Source: an uncultured Coriobacteriaceae bacterium
GTDB lineage: Bacteria > Actinomycetota > Coriobacteriia > Coriobacteriales > Eggerthellaceae
Reading direction: 5' to 3'
Assembly (NCBI GenBank): GCA_937937585.1
Contig: CALDCB010000009.1
Coordinates: forward strand, 7,367-71,366
Length of the DNA stretch: 64,000 nt
Made by a program: the position numbers and the translations under genes. Positions 1 to 8,614 of the stretch are shown here, piece by piece. The first letter of the stretch is position 1, and every line of letters starts with the position of its first letter. The notes beneath the pieces were generated by a model. The model had not been told where the DNA came from and made no database searches. It was given only the letters and a program-made list of their open reading frames with translations.

Positions 1-1642
1 GCTCCTCGAGGGTCTGACGCGTGGCGTTGACCAGCGAGTCGGTATTGTTGCGGATCTCGACCTGCTCCTTGTGGGCTGCGTCCTCGGCGGCATGAGCCTC
101 GGCGTCCTTAACCATACGATCAACTTCGTCGTCGGACAGGGCGGTGGAGCCGCTGATGGTGATCTGCTGCTGCTGGCCGGTGCCCAAATCCTTAGCGGAG
201 ACGTTCACGATGCCATTGGCGTCGATGTCGAACGTGACCTCGATCTGAGGAACGCCGCGACGGGCAGCCGGGATGCCGGTGAGCTGGAAGCGGCCCAGGG
301 TCTTGTTGTCGGCGGCCATCGGACGCTCGCCCTGCAGGACATGGATCTCAACCGACGTCTGGTTGTCGGCGGCGGTGGAGTAAACCTCGGTCTTGCGGGT
401 CGGGATGGTGGTGTTGCGGTCGATCATCTTGGTCATCACGCCGCCCAGGGTCTCAACGCCCAGGGAAAGCGGTGTGACGTCCAGAAGAAGGATACCCTCG
501 ACGTCGCCGGCAAGAACGCCGCCCTGAACAGCTGCGCCCATGGCAACAACCTCGTCCGGGTTAACCGACATGTTGGGCTGCTTGCCCGTGATCTGCTTGA
601 CGAGTTCCTGAACAGCCGGCATACGGGTGGAGCCACCAACGAGGATGACCTCGTCGATCTGGCCAGCGGAAAGACCCGCGTCATGCAGTGCCTGCTCGAC
701 AGGCTTGCGGCAACGATCAAGCAGGTCCTTGGTGATGCGCTCGAACTCGGCACGGGTAAGCGTGTAGTCCAGGTGCTTCGGGCCCGTCTGGTCGGCGGTG
801 ATGAAGGGCAGGTTGATGTTAGCCTGGGTGGTGCTGGAGAGCTCCATCTTGGCCTTCTCGGCTGCTTCCTTCAGACGCTGCAGAGCCATCTTGTCCTTGC
901 GCAGGTCGATGCCGCCGTTGTCGGAAGCGAACTTGTCAGCCAGCCAATTGATGACGCGCTGATCCCAGTCGTCGCCGCCCAAGTGGTTGTCGCCTGCGGT
1001 TGCTGCAACTTCGAAGACGCCGTCGCCAAGCTCGAGGATGGAAACGTCGAACGTGCCGCCGCCAAGGTCGAAGACCAGGATCTTCTCGTCCTTGTTGGTC
1101 TTGTCGAGGCCGTAAGCCAAAGCAGCTGCGGTAGGCTCGTTGATGATACGCAGAACATCAAGACCGGCGATCTTGCCAGCGTCCTTGGTTGCCTGACGCT
1201 GGGCGTCGTTGAAGTAAGCCGGGACGGTGATGACTGCCTGGGTGATGGGGCTGCCAACCTGCTTTTCGGCGTCTGCCTTCAACTTCTGCAGAACCATTGC
1301 CGAGATTTCCTCGGGGGTGTAGTCCTTGCCGTCGATGTCAACGACTGCGCGACCATCCTTGCCAGCCTTAACGGTGTAGGAAACGGTCTTCTGCTCGTCT
1401 GCGGTCTCGGCGAAGGAGCGGCCGATGAAACGCTTGACGGAAGAAACGGTGTTCTCGGGGTTGGTGACCGCCTGGTTCTTAGCAGCCTTGCCGACAACGC
1501 GCTCGCCGTCCTTGCGGAAGCCCTCGACGGAAGGGGTGGTACGGTCGCCCTCGGCGTTGACCAGGATTTCGGGCTCGGTGCCCTCCATCACTGCCATCGC
1601 AGAGTTCGTAGTACCAAGGTCGATACCAAGAATCTTAGCCAT
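1..1642 (-). CDS. dnaK: Chaperone DnaK (Hsp70), C-terminus beyond the window
   Basis: Cytoplasmic Hsp70 ATPase that refolds client proteins with DnaJ and GrpE. The product opens with GIDLGTTNS (residues 6-14), followed by IINEPTAAALAYG (about 167-178), FDLGGGTFDVS (about 191-201) and the third signature ILVGGSTRMPAVQ, so the nucleotide-binding domain is complete. About 547 codons are visible and the C-terminal lid runs off the left edge. ATG at 1642 is preceded by AGAGGAA at a good distance. The gene is first in its transcription unit; grpE, dnaJ and hspR would be expected beyond the edge, which is inference. A strong housekeeping-type promoter lies about 120 bp upstream. Confidence 0.98.
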   Translation of the reverse strand, partial: MAKILGIDLGTTNSAMAVMEGTEPEILVNAEGDRTTPSVEGFRKDGERVVGKAAKNQAVTNPENTVSSVKRFIGRSFAETADEQKTVSYTVKAGKDGRAVVDIDGKDYTPEEISAMVLQKLKADAEKQVGSPITQAVITVPAYFNDAQRQATKDAGKIAGLDVLRIINEPTAAALAYGLDKTNKDEKILVFDLGGGTFDVSILELGDGVFEVAATAGDNHLGGDDWDQRVINWLADKFASDNGGIDLRKDKMALQRLKEAAEKAKMELSSTTQANINLPFITADQTGPKHLDYTLTRAEFERITKDLLDRCRKPVEQALHDAGLSAGQIDEVILVGGSTRMPAVQELVKQITGKQPNMSVNPDEVVAMGAAVQGGVLAGDVEGILLLDVTPLSLGVETLGGVMTKMIDRNTTIPTRKTEVYSTAADNQTSVEIHVLQGERPMAADNKTLGRFQLTGIPAARRGVPQIEVTFDIDANGIVNVSAKDLGTGQQQQITISGSTALSDDEVDRMVKDAEAHAAEDAAHKEQVEIRNNTDSLVNATRQTLEE

Positions 1643-1760
1643 AATATGCCATTCCTCTCATCAGAGTTGTGTTACCTAAGTCGGTGCTGGGGATCGAGCG
1701 TTGCTTGGCTGCGTGATTAAACGCATCAACATGTCGCTCAAGATTCCTTCAGCGATTGTC

Positions 1761-1790
1761 AATATAAAATCTTAGTCTTTGAGTGTCAAG
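1761..1790 (-). promoter_or_regulatory. dnaK promoter with overlapping HAIR-like operator
   Basis: On the minus strand TTGACA (1789-1784) and TATATT (1766-1761) are separated by exactly 17 bp, a near-consensus sigma-70-type promoter. The same stretch reads CTTGACA-N7-ACTAAG (1790-1771), an imperfect match to the HspR-associated inverted repeat CTTGAGT-N7-ACTCAAG known from actinobacterial dnaK operons. HspR repression is therefore likely, although hspR itself is not in the window. No CIRCE element was seen. Confidence 0.7.
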
Positions 1791-1997
1791 TTATCTTATG
1801 CCGAGTGTCACCATCGCGTTACTTAGCGTAACTTTGCGGTCAAAATAGCCGTTTCTCGGCCGTTGAAACGCCCTGTCGAGCGCTGTTCGTCGAGCAAGCG
1901 CGTAGTGGCGCGGGATCTGCCCTCGACTTCTGCTGCTGATCGATACTTGAGTCGGTCGCTCAACGCCCCACTCTGCGCCGTCTCGATTTCCCATTGA

Positions 1998-2019
1998 TGT
2001 TGTACATATTCTGTTGTAC
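1998..2019 (+). promoter_or_regulatory. TGTTGTAC direct repeats upstream of the toxin-antitoxin pair
   Basis: Two identical octamers TGTTGTAC begin at 1998 and 2012, a 14-bp phase, 35-56 bp upstream of the antitoxin start. Ribbon-helix-helix antitoxins commonly bind short repeated half-sites in their own promoters, so this is a plausible autoregulatory operator. The assignment is inference from position and repetition. Confidence 0.4.
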
Positions 2020-2053
2020 CTTCGTATCAACGAATCGAAGTTGGGAGGACGCC

Positions 2054-2347
2054 ATGAGCAGCGTGATGGTCACCGGAAGAATGGACAGCCGAAAGAAGCA
2101 ACGGGGGCTCGCCATCCTCGAACGCGAGGGCAGTAATGCCTCGCAGGCAATCAATCGCATGTTTGACCGAATCATCGAATCGAACAGCGCAGGATTCCTT
2201 TTTGAAGAAAAGAAAGATGCATCGGAAAGCCTCCGCGCGGCTGCCTCGTTCGTCGATTCACTCAGTGAGAAAAGGGCTTCCAGATTCGATTCCATGAGCA
2301 AGGAAGAAATCAAGCGAGAGCGGCTTTCGTCCCGAGGCATGATCTAG
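2054..2347 (+). CDS. RelB/DinJ-like ribbon-helix-helix antitoxin
   Basis: 97-residue small protein expected to neutralise the adjacent PIN-domain toxin and to repress its own promoter. The N-terminal stretch (MSSVMVTGRMDSRKKQRG..ILEREGSNASQAINRMFD) looks like the beta strand plus two helices of the RelB/DinJ RHH fold. The C-terminal half is charged and helical, as expected of a toxin-wrapping tail. I chose ATG 2054 because GGGAGG lies 5 bp upstream; an in-frame ATG at 1994 has no such signal and would add 20 unlikely residues. The stop codon is one base from the toxin start, so the genes are translationally linked. Family assignment is by pattern only. Confidence 0.72.
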   Translation: MSSVMVTGRMDSRKKQRGLAILEREGSNASQAINRMFDRIIESNSAGFLFEEKKDASESLRAAASFVDSLSEKRASRFDSMSKEEIKRERLSSRGMI

Positions 2348-2348
2348 C

Positions 2349-2810
2349 ATGGCTCGCCAGAAACTGCTTCTCGATACGAATATCGTCATCGACTTCCTGA
2401 ACGAACGCGACCCGTTCTACAAGAAAGCGCGTCTACTTATGCTTTGCGGCCGAGCTGGTGAATTCGATCTTTGGATCTCGTCTTCTCAGTTCAGCGATCT
2501 CCTTTACATCCTATCCGAGGGCGGAAGGCGCTCCGAACTCGCGCGCGTGACAAAGCAGCTACGTGGGCTGCGAACCTTTGTCCAAGTGCATTCTCTTTCC
2601 AGCGAGGAAATCGACATCGTGCTTTCTTCTCCTTGGCAAGACCCGGAAGACCAGCTTTTGGCCGAAGCCGCTTTACGGCTGCGCGCCGATGCCATCATTT
2701 CCCGCGACGCAGAAGGGTTCAAAGACAGTCTCGTACCTGTTTTCGACTGCGACCAATTCTTCGCCAAGCTGGAAAGTGAAGGGATTATTTACGAGACGAT
2801 AGACGAATAG
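2349..2810 (+). CDS. PIN-domain ribonuclease toxin (VapC-like)
   Basis: 153-residue PIN-domain protein; family members are Mg-dependent RNases that cleave tRNA or other RNA when freed from antitoxin. The first acidic ligand is in LLLDTNIVIDFLNER (residues 6-20). The central acidic patch is DPEDQLLAEAA and the final Asp lies in ADAIISRDAEGF, the usual VapC-type arrangement. The gene begins 1 bp after the antitoxin stop. Its last 22 bp overlap the 3' end of the convergent HAD phosphatase gene, so the two transcripts have complementary tails. The pairing of a RelB-like antitoxin with a PIN toxin is common in Coriobacteriia. Confidence 0.85.
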   Translation: MARQKLLLDTNIVIDFLNERDPFYKKARLLMLCGRAGEFDLWISSSQFSDLLYILSEGGRRSELARVTKQLRGLRTFVQVHSLSSEEIDIVLSSPWQDPEDQLLAEAALRLRADAIISRDAEGFKDSLVPVFDCDQFFAKLESEGIIYETIDE

Positions 2811-3682
2811 ACGGCGCCAGGATACTGGCCGTATTCGCGAATCGCGCGAATCGCCATGCCGCCGGTCATCGCTGGGCGAGGACTATGCAAGCGCTCATGC
2901 TCTTTCAACACTGCCTCAAGTTCGCGCTGAACGCTGTGCTCGGCGTTTGTTCCGATCACTTTAGAGGCAATCTGTTTGATGGCCGATCGTCCGTTGGCCA
3001 TAGCAACGCTCGTGCCAACCAGACGAAGGATCTCGTAATCGTTCATGGCATCGCCGAATGCCATAACCTCACTCGGGGCAACACCATAAGCTGACATCAC
3101 CTGACGAATACCCGTCGCTTTCGAAACACCGCGTTGCATCACATCGATCCATTTTTCGCCGCTTGGCGCGAAAACGAAGTCGCCGCCAAGCTCGCGTTCA
3201 AGGATATAGGCCATATCCATAAGCGCATCGTCGCAGTAAATCGACGCTTTCACGATCCCGGTATCCGGCGCCGGCAATTCATAAGCGCGCACAGGGTTGG
3301 GCAGGTTCTTGTCCAGCTCGGGCATGAAGTGGTTCTCGTTGTCCATCAGATACGTCATCTTGCGATCGAACACCGCCAGATGCAGGTTTCGATGGGAGTC
3401 GACGACCGAACGCAAGCGAAGAAGCGCTGCGTGGCTGAACGTCTCGCAATCAACAAGCTTCTGATTGACAAGCACCTGAGCCCCGTTGGAAGCAACGTAA
3501 TCAACGTCGTTCACGATGGGCTCGAAGAAATCGCACAGCGTGTCAAGGCGCCGCCCGCTTGCCACCGCAAAGCGGATTCCAGCACGCTTAAGACGAATGA
3601 TCAAATCGTAGGTCTCTTCGGGAACCATCCCGTTCTCATCGAGCAGCGTTCCGTCCATATCGCTTGCAATCAATTTGATCAT
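2789..3682 (-). CDS. Cof-type HAD-superfamily sugar-phosphate phosphatase
   Basis: 297-residue phosphatase of the HAD IIB (Cof) subfamily; relatives hydrolyse sugar phosphates, pyridoxal phosphate or flavin mononucleotide, and the substrate here cannot be told. Motif I is SDMDGTLLDENG (residues 7-18), motif II the Ser in AVASGRR, and motifs III/IV the Lys region plus MAFGDAMNDYEIL. The large cap between motifs II and III fits type IIB. ATG 3682 is preceded by AAGGAG; a longer in-frame opening to 3973 lacks a ribosome site. The gene stands alone and converges on the toxin gene with a 22-bp overlap. Confidence 0.85.
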   Translation of the reverse strand: MIKLIASDMDGTLLDENGMVPEETYDLIIRLKRAGIRFAVASGRRLDTLCDFFEPIVNDVDYVASNGAQVLVNQKLVDCETFSHAALLRLRSVVDSHRNLHLAVFDRKMTYLMDNENHFMPELDKNLPNPVRAYELPAPDTGIVKASIYCDDALMDMAYILERELGGDFVFAPSGEKWIDVMQRGVSKATGIRQVMSAYGVAPSEVMAFGDAMNDYEILRLVGTSVAMANGRSAIKQIASKVIGTNAEHSVQRELEAVLKEHERLHSPRPAMTGGMAIRAIREYGQYPGAVYSSIVS

Positions 3683-3994
3683 TTCGATCTCCTTAGCTCG
3701 ATGCCCCATGCATCGCTTGCCGCCCGTCAGGCCGCGCTGCCCGCGCCATCGCCCTATGCGGCGCCTTGCTTCATCTGACAGATCCCAGATTAACGGCCCG
3801 GATTTATCGGAAACCCGTCGCCGCCAAGCGCTTACCCGCAGATAACCGTTCTTGATCGGCTTTTGACAAAGGGCATCATGGGCGCGCCAAATCCACGCGC
3901 TGAGCAGCCGCATCAACATCGGGAGCAAATACAAAAGGTTGCAGCCGATGCTGCGACCTCGCACCAAACCCACATACGATCAAAAACCAAGCAA

Positions 3995-4018
3995 GGCCGC
4001 CGGTTCGCACCGACGGCC
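3995..4018 (-). terminator. Hairpin with downstream T run, probable terminator of the 8.3-4.1 kb genes
   Basis: Ten-bp inverted repeat (GGCCGCCGGT / ACCGACGGCC, one mismatch) with a 4-base loop. On the minus strand it is followed within 10 bp by GGTTTTTG. It lies about 110 bp past the thioredoxin stop. Confidence 0.55.
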
Positions 4019-4053
4019 CAACCAAGAGCGGCGCAGGCCCTCTTGCTGAAAGC

Positions 4054-4084
4054 GCCCCGACCCAGGGAGAAATAGGGCCGGGGC
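4054..4084 (-). terminator. GC-rich hairpin just after the thioredoxin gene
   Basis: Inverted repeat GCCCCGACCC / GGGCCGGGGC (one mismatch, 11-base loop) 47 bp beyond the thioredoxin stop. There is no clear U tract on either strand, so it may stabilise the mRNA 3' end or act together with the hairpin at 3995. The rest of 3683-4130 shows no gene. Confidence 0.4.
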
Positions 4085-4130
4085 TTTGTAGGAGTCGCAT
4101 TACGCCTTACTCGACGCATGCAAAGAATTG

Positions 4131-4454
4131 CTAACCGATGATCTCTTCGATCTTTTCTTCGTACTCCTCGATAGGGTGATCTCCAGCGAGCTTGCCAAGG
4201 AACTCCCCGTCGTTGAAGAACAGAACCTGCGGAACGCCCTTCAGGGAGAAGCGGGAAACCATGCTAGGCTCCTCAAGAACGTCAACCTCATAGAAGCTGA
4301 ACTTACCCTCGTACTGAGAATCCGCTGCAAGCTCCTCGATCTTGGGATGAACCTCTTGGCAGACGTGGCAAGTGGGACGGCTGAACATTACCAAGCACGG
4401 CTCTGCGTCGTCGTAAACCACTTCTTCAAAAGCCGCACTGTCCAATTTCTTCAT
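4131..4454 (-). CDS. Thioredoxin-family protein (CHVC active site)
   Basis: 107-residue cytoplasmic thioredoxin-fold protein without signal peptide. The redox pair is C29-H-V-C32 within SRPTCHVCQEVHP, and the cis-Pro loop is KGVPQVLFF. CHVC differs from the classical CGPC, so redox potential or partner may be unusual. ATG 4454 has GAGG at a suitable distance; the frame could extend upstream but would overlap the previous gene. It follows the phosphatase-superfamily gene by 35 bp on the same strand, so the two are probably co-transcribed. What the thioredoxin reduces is unknown. Confidence 0.88.
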   Translation of the reverse strand: MKKLDSAAFEEVVYDDAEPCLVMFSRPTCHVCQEVHPKIEELAADSQYEGKFSFYEVDVLEEPSMVSRFSLKGVPQVLFFNDGEFLGKLAGDHPIEEYEEKIEEIIG

Positions 4455-4489
4455 GGTTTGAACCTCTTCTCTGAACGAGCCCTCTGGGC

Positions 4490-6520
4490 TTAATCCTCTT
4501 CGATGATCTGGTAAACGGGAGCGCCCTCGCACTGAGCAGGCATGCGCACGCCACCAAGAACTGCAACGGTAGGAGCGACGTCGACCTCGCGGATCACACG
4601 ATCGGTGGTGTAGTCCTTCTTGATGTTCGGGCCGGCAGCCATGAAGATCGGCGAAACCGAGGTGTCAGCATAGCCCTGGAAGGTCGAGATCGAGTCACCA
4701 TGGACGCGGTTGAAGCCCTCTTCGTTGAAGTAGACAATGTCGCCGACGTTCTCACCGGTGATGCCGAAGTGGACAGCTTCCTTCTTACGGACAGCCAGGG
4801 AGACGATGCGCTTACCATTCCAACGATAGTTGTAAAGGTCGTCGATGATCTTGCGCTCGAGCTCGTACTGGTCGGCCGGGTCCACGATGCCCTCGGGGTT
4901 GCGGCCCTTGAGGTTCAGGTAGATGTAGATACCGCGCTGAGCGACAGCGGTGGTCTTGCTCCAGTCGATCTCGCGCAGGTCGTTGCCGTTCTCGTCCTTC
5001 TTCATGACGGTGTAGCCAAGCTCCTGCATGACCTTGATGTTGATGCCGAACGGGTCGCCAACGGGAACTGCGGGCTCGTCCTCTGCGGCGCAAAGCAAGC
5101 CGTGGTCGGAGGTAAGGATGATGTCCCAACCCTCGTCCAGGAGGTGCATGAAGCGACCGAGGTACTTGTCGGTGTCGATGTAGTAGTCCTCCATGACCTC
5201 ATGCAGGCCGTTCTCATCGTACGGAGCGATCCAGGGGCGCTGCTTTGCGGCTTCCCAGAAGTTGTGTCCGCCGGAGTCGACGTTGTGGACATGAGAGAAG
5301 ACGACATCGTAATCGTTTTCCTTGATCAGGGCATTGATGCACTCTGCCTGCCACTCGGTGTAAGCGGCCCACAGCGGCGTAGCGATGCTCTTGCCAGCCC
5401 TGGGAGAGGTGCCGGAAACCAGAGCGACGGAACGGAACTCGCCGACGTTCTCGCGGCACTGCTGGAGCAGGGAATGCGGATGGAAGAGAGTGTCGTTGTT
5501 AGGCTCCATGGCGTTGCCGTACCAAACCTCAACCTCGGAACCGTCCTCTTCAATCCTGACGAGGATTGCCTGGCGAACGACGTCGTAGATCTTGCCGTTC
5601 TTGCTGGTCACGTCATAGATGTCGTTGACGACGACGCCAACCTCGTCCAGAACGACCAGAGGCTCGGCCTCTTTCTTGGACTTGTAGATAGCGACCTTGG
5701 TGAACTTCCCATCCTCGTTGGGGATGACCAGAACGGGACGGCGAGCCATGCCACCAGAAACCGGGATCATGAATTCCTTGGCGCCTTCGGGAGCCTCGGG
5801 CCAACCCTTGGCGTCAGTCAAAGGAACCGTGGTCAGAGCGTCGTACAGAGCCGGCTTAGCAGCGCCCGCGCACTCGCCCTCATGCTCGTTCATAACCATA
5901 TTGACAAGCACCTTGGCGTTGAGCGACTGGTCAAGAGCCTTGGCGCCAGCAGAGCCAGCGCTCTCGTCGGCAACGTCGATGTCAGTCAGGACGCAACCAA
6001 CGCCAGAACCGTCGTCCTTCGTCTCGAAGACCTTTGCGTCATGAACAGCAGCGGAAGCGACAATCCACTGGCCCCACTCGACAGTGCCGACTGCAACGTT
6101 GATGTTACTGGGCTGGGTGCCGTCAACGACATGCAGGTTCGGGCTGTCGCTGGTGGGAGGCCAAGAGGAACCGGGCCAGTGCCAAACAAGGGTCTTCTGA
6201 CCATTCTCGGCGAAGACATTCCACAGCGGCTCGGCCTTGCAGTTGCGGGAATCGAACGAATAAACCAGGGTGTCGAGCTTCGTGGGATGCGGATTCCAGA
6301 AGTCGGTAATGCCATGGGTGCCGACATATGCGCCGGTTGCCAGAGTGGTCCACATCGGAGGGGTGATGGTCGGCATTGCGCCGAGCATTACCATGTCCTC
6401 GCGAGCAGAGCCCATCTTCTTGAACTTCTCGAAGTTGGGCATGACACCCTTGTCCATGAATTTCTTGGTGAGTCGCGGATCAAGACCGTCGACGCCCAAT
6501 ACGAGCACTTTGTTTTTCAT
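4490..6520 (-). CDS. Alkaline-phosphatase-superfamily phosphodiesterase/nucleotide pyrophosphatase-like enzyme
   Basis: 676-residue protein of the type I phosphodiesterase/NPP branch of the alkaline phosphatase superfamily, which hydrolyses phosphate or sulfate esters with two metal ions. Visible sites: metal Asp in GVDGLD (D11); nucleophile block TPPMWTTLATG, where T53 aligns with the NPP nucleophile; HNVDSGGHNFW (second metal Asp/His); LTSDHGLL (metal Asp-His); RVHGDSIST (last His). No signal peptide is seen, so it appears cytoplasmic, which is unusual for the family. ATG 6520 has AAGGAGAG upstream; an in-frame ATG 15 bp earlier lacks one. It lies between a DASS carrier gene and the thioredoxin gene, suggesting that an imported anionic ester is its substrate; this is inference. 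Confidence 0.8.
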   Translation of the reverse strand: MKNKVLVLGVDGLDPRLTKKFMDKGVMPNFEKFKKMGSAREDMVMLGAMPTITPPMWTTLATGAYVGTHGITDFWNPHPTKLDTLVYSFDSRNCKAEPLWNVFAENGQKTLVWHWPGSSWPPTSDSPNLHVVDGTQPSNINVAVGTVEWGQWIVASAAVHDAKVFETKDDGSGVGCVLTDIDVADESAGSAGAKALDQSLNAKVLVNMVMNEHEGECAGAAKPALYDALTTVPLTDAKGWPEAPEGAKEFMIPVSGGMARRPVLVIPNEDGKFTKVAIYKSKKEAEPLVVLDEVGVVVNDIYDVTSKNGKIYDVVRQAILVRIEEDGSEVEVWYGNAMEPNNDTLFHPHSLLQQCRENVGEFRSVALVSGTSPRAGKSIATPLWAAYTEWQAECINALIKENDYDVVFSHVHNVDSGGHNFWEAAKQRPWIAPYDENGLHEVMEDYYIDTDKYLGRFMHLLDEGWDIILTSDHGLLCAAEDEPAVPVGDPFGINIKVMQELGYTVMKKDENGNDLREIDWSKTTAVAQRGIYIYLNLKGRNPEGIVDPADQYELERKIIDDLYNYRWNGKRIVSLAVRKKEAVHFGITGENVGDIVYFNEEGFNRVHGDSISTFQGYADTSVSPIFMAAGPNIKKDYTTDRVIREVDVAPTVAVLGGVRMPAQCEGAPVYQIIEED

Positions 6521-6805
6521 GACTCTCTCCTTCATTCAATCTTTCGACGAACTATTTCGATAGCCAAAGCTACTGAAACCAAACTGATGAAATGCGCTTC
6601 TAAGCGCGGTGCCGGCTCTCGCATTCAAGCAGAACGGCGTGGAAGTCGTAACGAGGAGGCAGCCAACAAGCACCCGCGCTACCGAACAAACAAGCAAAGT
6701 GGTCAAGCAAGTACCTCATGCTCATTTCGGATGGACCTCCTCGTTTCCAACGAATCAAACTCGATAACCAACTCGCCTTTCAGCAGATCTAGGCGGTTGT
6801 GTTTT

Positions 6806-6832
6806 GATTGGGCCAGCAGGGCTAGCCCAATC
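6806..6832. terminator. Hairpin directly after the DASS gene stop
   Basis: Perfect 8-bp inverted repeat GATTGGGC / GCCCAATC with an 11-base loop, starting 7 bp beyond the carrier stop. No U tract follows on the minus strand, so it may be a processing or stability element between the carrier and the phosphatase-like gene rather than a full terminator. The rest of 6521-6805 shows no gene and no clear promoter. Confidence 0.4.
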
Positions 6833-6838
6833 GTGTTG

Positions 6839-8329
6839 TTAGAAGGGCATGAAGATCGATACGAGCGGAGCACCGACGGCAACCGTGACGATCGAGCCAG
6901 CGATCAGGATGATCAAACCAGTGCCGTACGCCCACTTCGGCTTAACGTTCTCATTGCCGTGCATAATGACCGCGTTCATCGATGCTGCCGGGGTGGTGAA
7001 TGCCAAGTTCAGCGCCCAGTACATCAGGATGTAAACCAGGTAGGGGTTGCCGCCCATGTTGATTGCCATGCCGCAGAAGACGGGGACGAACACAATTGCC
7101 AGAACCAGGTTGGTAATGACCTGCGTTGAGACACCAACGATCAACATGCAGAACACTGCGAAAATCAACGGGTTCATGTTGCCGACCAAGGGCTCCAAAG
7201 CGCCGGTGATCGTGGTCAGAATGCCGCACTCGGTAGCACCGAAAGCGTTAGCCAGAGGAATAACCGCGATGATCAGCCACATAACCGACCAAGAAATGTG
7301 CTTTTGGCTGGCCTTAGCGATATCGAAGAAGGCGGTGCCGTCTTTCCTTCTGATCAAAGCTGCAAGAACAGACAGGATCATGGACGTTCCCAGAACTCCG
7401 CCGAAGCTGTTCAGCAGCGCATAGATGGCGGTGTCCTTCGGAACCAGGTTGGGCGCAGCAAGCAGAACGATGAAGGCGATCAGAAAAATGAAGCCGACCT
7501 TCTGGTCAAAGTCCATCTTTTTGCCGCGGTAGTCGGCGAAGACATCGCAACCGCTCATGCAACGCTCACGGAACTGCGTGAAATCGGGACGGATACCAAA
7601 GATGCAAATCAGGTAAAGAACTGCGGCCAAAACGATGTCAATTGCGATATTGACGACGCAGAAGCCGATGAAGGGCAATTGCAGGCCGGTGCCGTTGATG
7701 AAGATCGCGTTGTACACGATTGCGCCGGTGTAGAACGGGAAGCACTGGCCACCCTGGATAACGATTACGCAGATTGCGCAGGCGAGATACTGAACCCAGC
7801 CTTCTTTTCTGTCGTAACCCATCGCGTCGGCTAATGCATATATGAAGCTCCAGACAATGAAGATTCCTGCAAAGCCGGTGTTGCACAGACCGATGACAAG
7901 AGCAACGACAAAGATTGATCCAACGATAACCTCGGGCCTGCCGGCGCAGATCTTTCTCGAGATAATCCATTCGGCAATAAAGTGCGCTGCTTTCGAATCG
8001 ACGAAGATGCCGCAAGTGATGTAGCAGACGAACATCAGCGGGATCATGTAGTAGGAAAAGCCGGTTCCCACGTTGCCCGAGATCGTTCCGTAACCAACCC
8101 AGGCCAAACCCAACAAAGCCACGAAACTCGGCCAAGCCATCTCGAACATGATCCATCCGAAAATGGTGCCAAGGAAAATTCCAAGTACGTGCATGCCTAA
8201 CGGTGTGATGTCGCCAAAAGGCGGCAGGAATCCAAAACCAAAGGTGATCAGCAGGTAAACTGCGAACTTAGCGTAAAAGACAAAATTCTTGTTCATCTTT
8301 GCGCTACTTGAAGAAGCAATATCACTCAT
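6839..8329 (-). CDS. DASS/SLC13-family anion transporter
   Basis: 496-residue polytopic membrane protein with about a dozen hydrophobic segments. It resembles divalent anion:Na+ symporters or exchangers that carry dicarboxylates, sulfate or organic sulfates. The repeated re-entrant regions contain STQVITNLVLAIVFVPVF and TTPAASMNAVIMHG near the C-terminus, matching the duplicated SNT/TNPA-type substrate motifs of the family. Start ATG 8329 (MSDIASSSS) has GGGGGTG about 10 bp upstream; the frame can be extended to a TTG at 8359 without a ribosome site. It is divergent from a LysR gene and upstream of the phosphatase-superfamily gene. It is clearly diverged from the two other DASS proteins in this window. 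Confidence 0.85.
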   Translation of the reverse strand: MSDIASSSSAKMNKNFVFYAKFAVYLLITFGFGFLPPFGDITPLGMHVLGIFLGTIFGWIMFEMAWPSFVALLGLAWVGYGTISGNVGTGFSYYMIPLMFVCYITCGIFVDSKAAHFIAEWIISRKICAGRPEVIVGSIFVVALVIGLCNTGFAGIFIVWSFIYALADAMGYDRKEGWVQYLACAICVIVIQGGQCFPFYTGAIVYNAIFINGTGLQLPFIGFCVVNIAIDIVLAAVLYLICIFGIRPDFTQFRERCMSGCDVFADYRGKKMDFDQKVGFIFLIAFIVLLAAPNLVPKDTAIYALLNSFGGVLGTSMILSVLAALIRRKDGTAFFDIAKASQKHISWSVMWLIIAVIPLANAFGATECGILTTITGALEPLVGNMNPLIFAVFCMLIVGVSTQVITNLVLAIVFVPVFCGMAINMGGNPYLVYILMYWALNLAFTTPAASMNAVIMHGNENVKPKWAYGTGLIILIAGSIVTVAVGAPLVSIFMPF

Positions 8330-8614
8330 GTAGAACAACACCCCCATTTCCGATTGCAAATAACTGGAGATAAGACCTTGTACCTCTCTCGTCAGCTACT
8401 GCGCATTGCTTTCGCTTCCGAGTTTCGGGTCTCTCCCTCCCTTTCCCCAGGTGTCAATTGACTTCAACGAGCTGCTTTAGCGCTACATGCTTCGTTATCA
8501 ATGAATTTTATGGAGCTACTAAGTTGTCCGATAGCTAACAATGTTGCTCAAAAGTTGACGTGTTATAACGGATTCTGTTACACCCCAGTTCAGGGAGGTA
8601 AAGAAAGGTTAAAT
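8330..8614. promoter_or_regulatory. Divergent control region between DASS and LysR genes
   Basis: 285-bp intergenic region between divergent starts. It contains the palindrome GTCAATTGAC at 8453-8462, whose minus-strand half supplies a TTGACA, and TTGT...ACAA half-sites around 8523-8540. These are plausible sites for the adjacent LysR protein, but none is convincing alone. No good -10 box could be fixed. Confidence 0.35.

Noticed and set aside
71..1720. Plus-strand frame opposite dnaK
   Set aside because: Antisense shadow of a conserved gene whose start, ribosome site and promoter are all visible.
1771..1800. CIRCE element at dnaK
   Set aside because: No TTAGCACTC-N9-GAGTGCTAA arrangement; the dyad fits HAIR better.
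4700..7129. Long plus-strand frame opposite the phosphatase-superfamily gene
   Set aside because: Antisense shadow; no start signal, and it runs across an intergenic hairpin into the opposite strand of the DASS gene.
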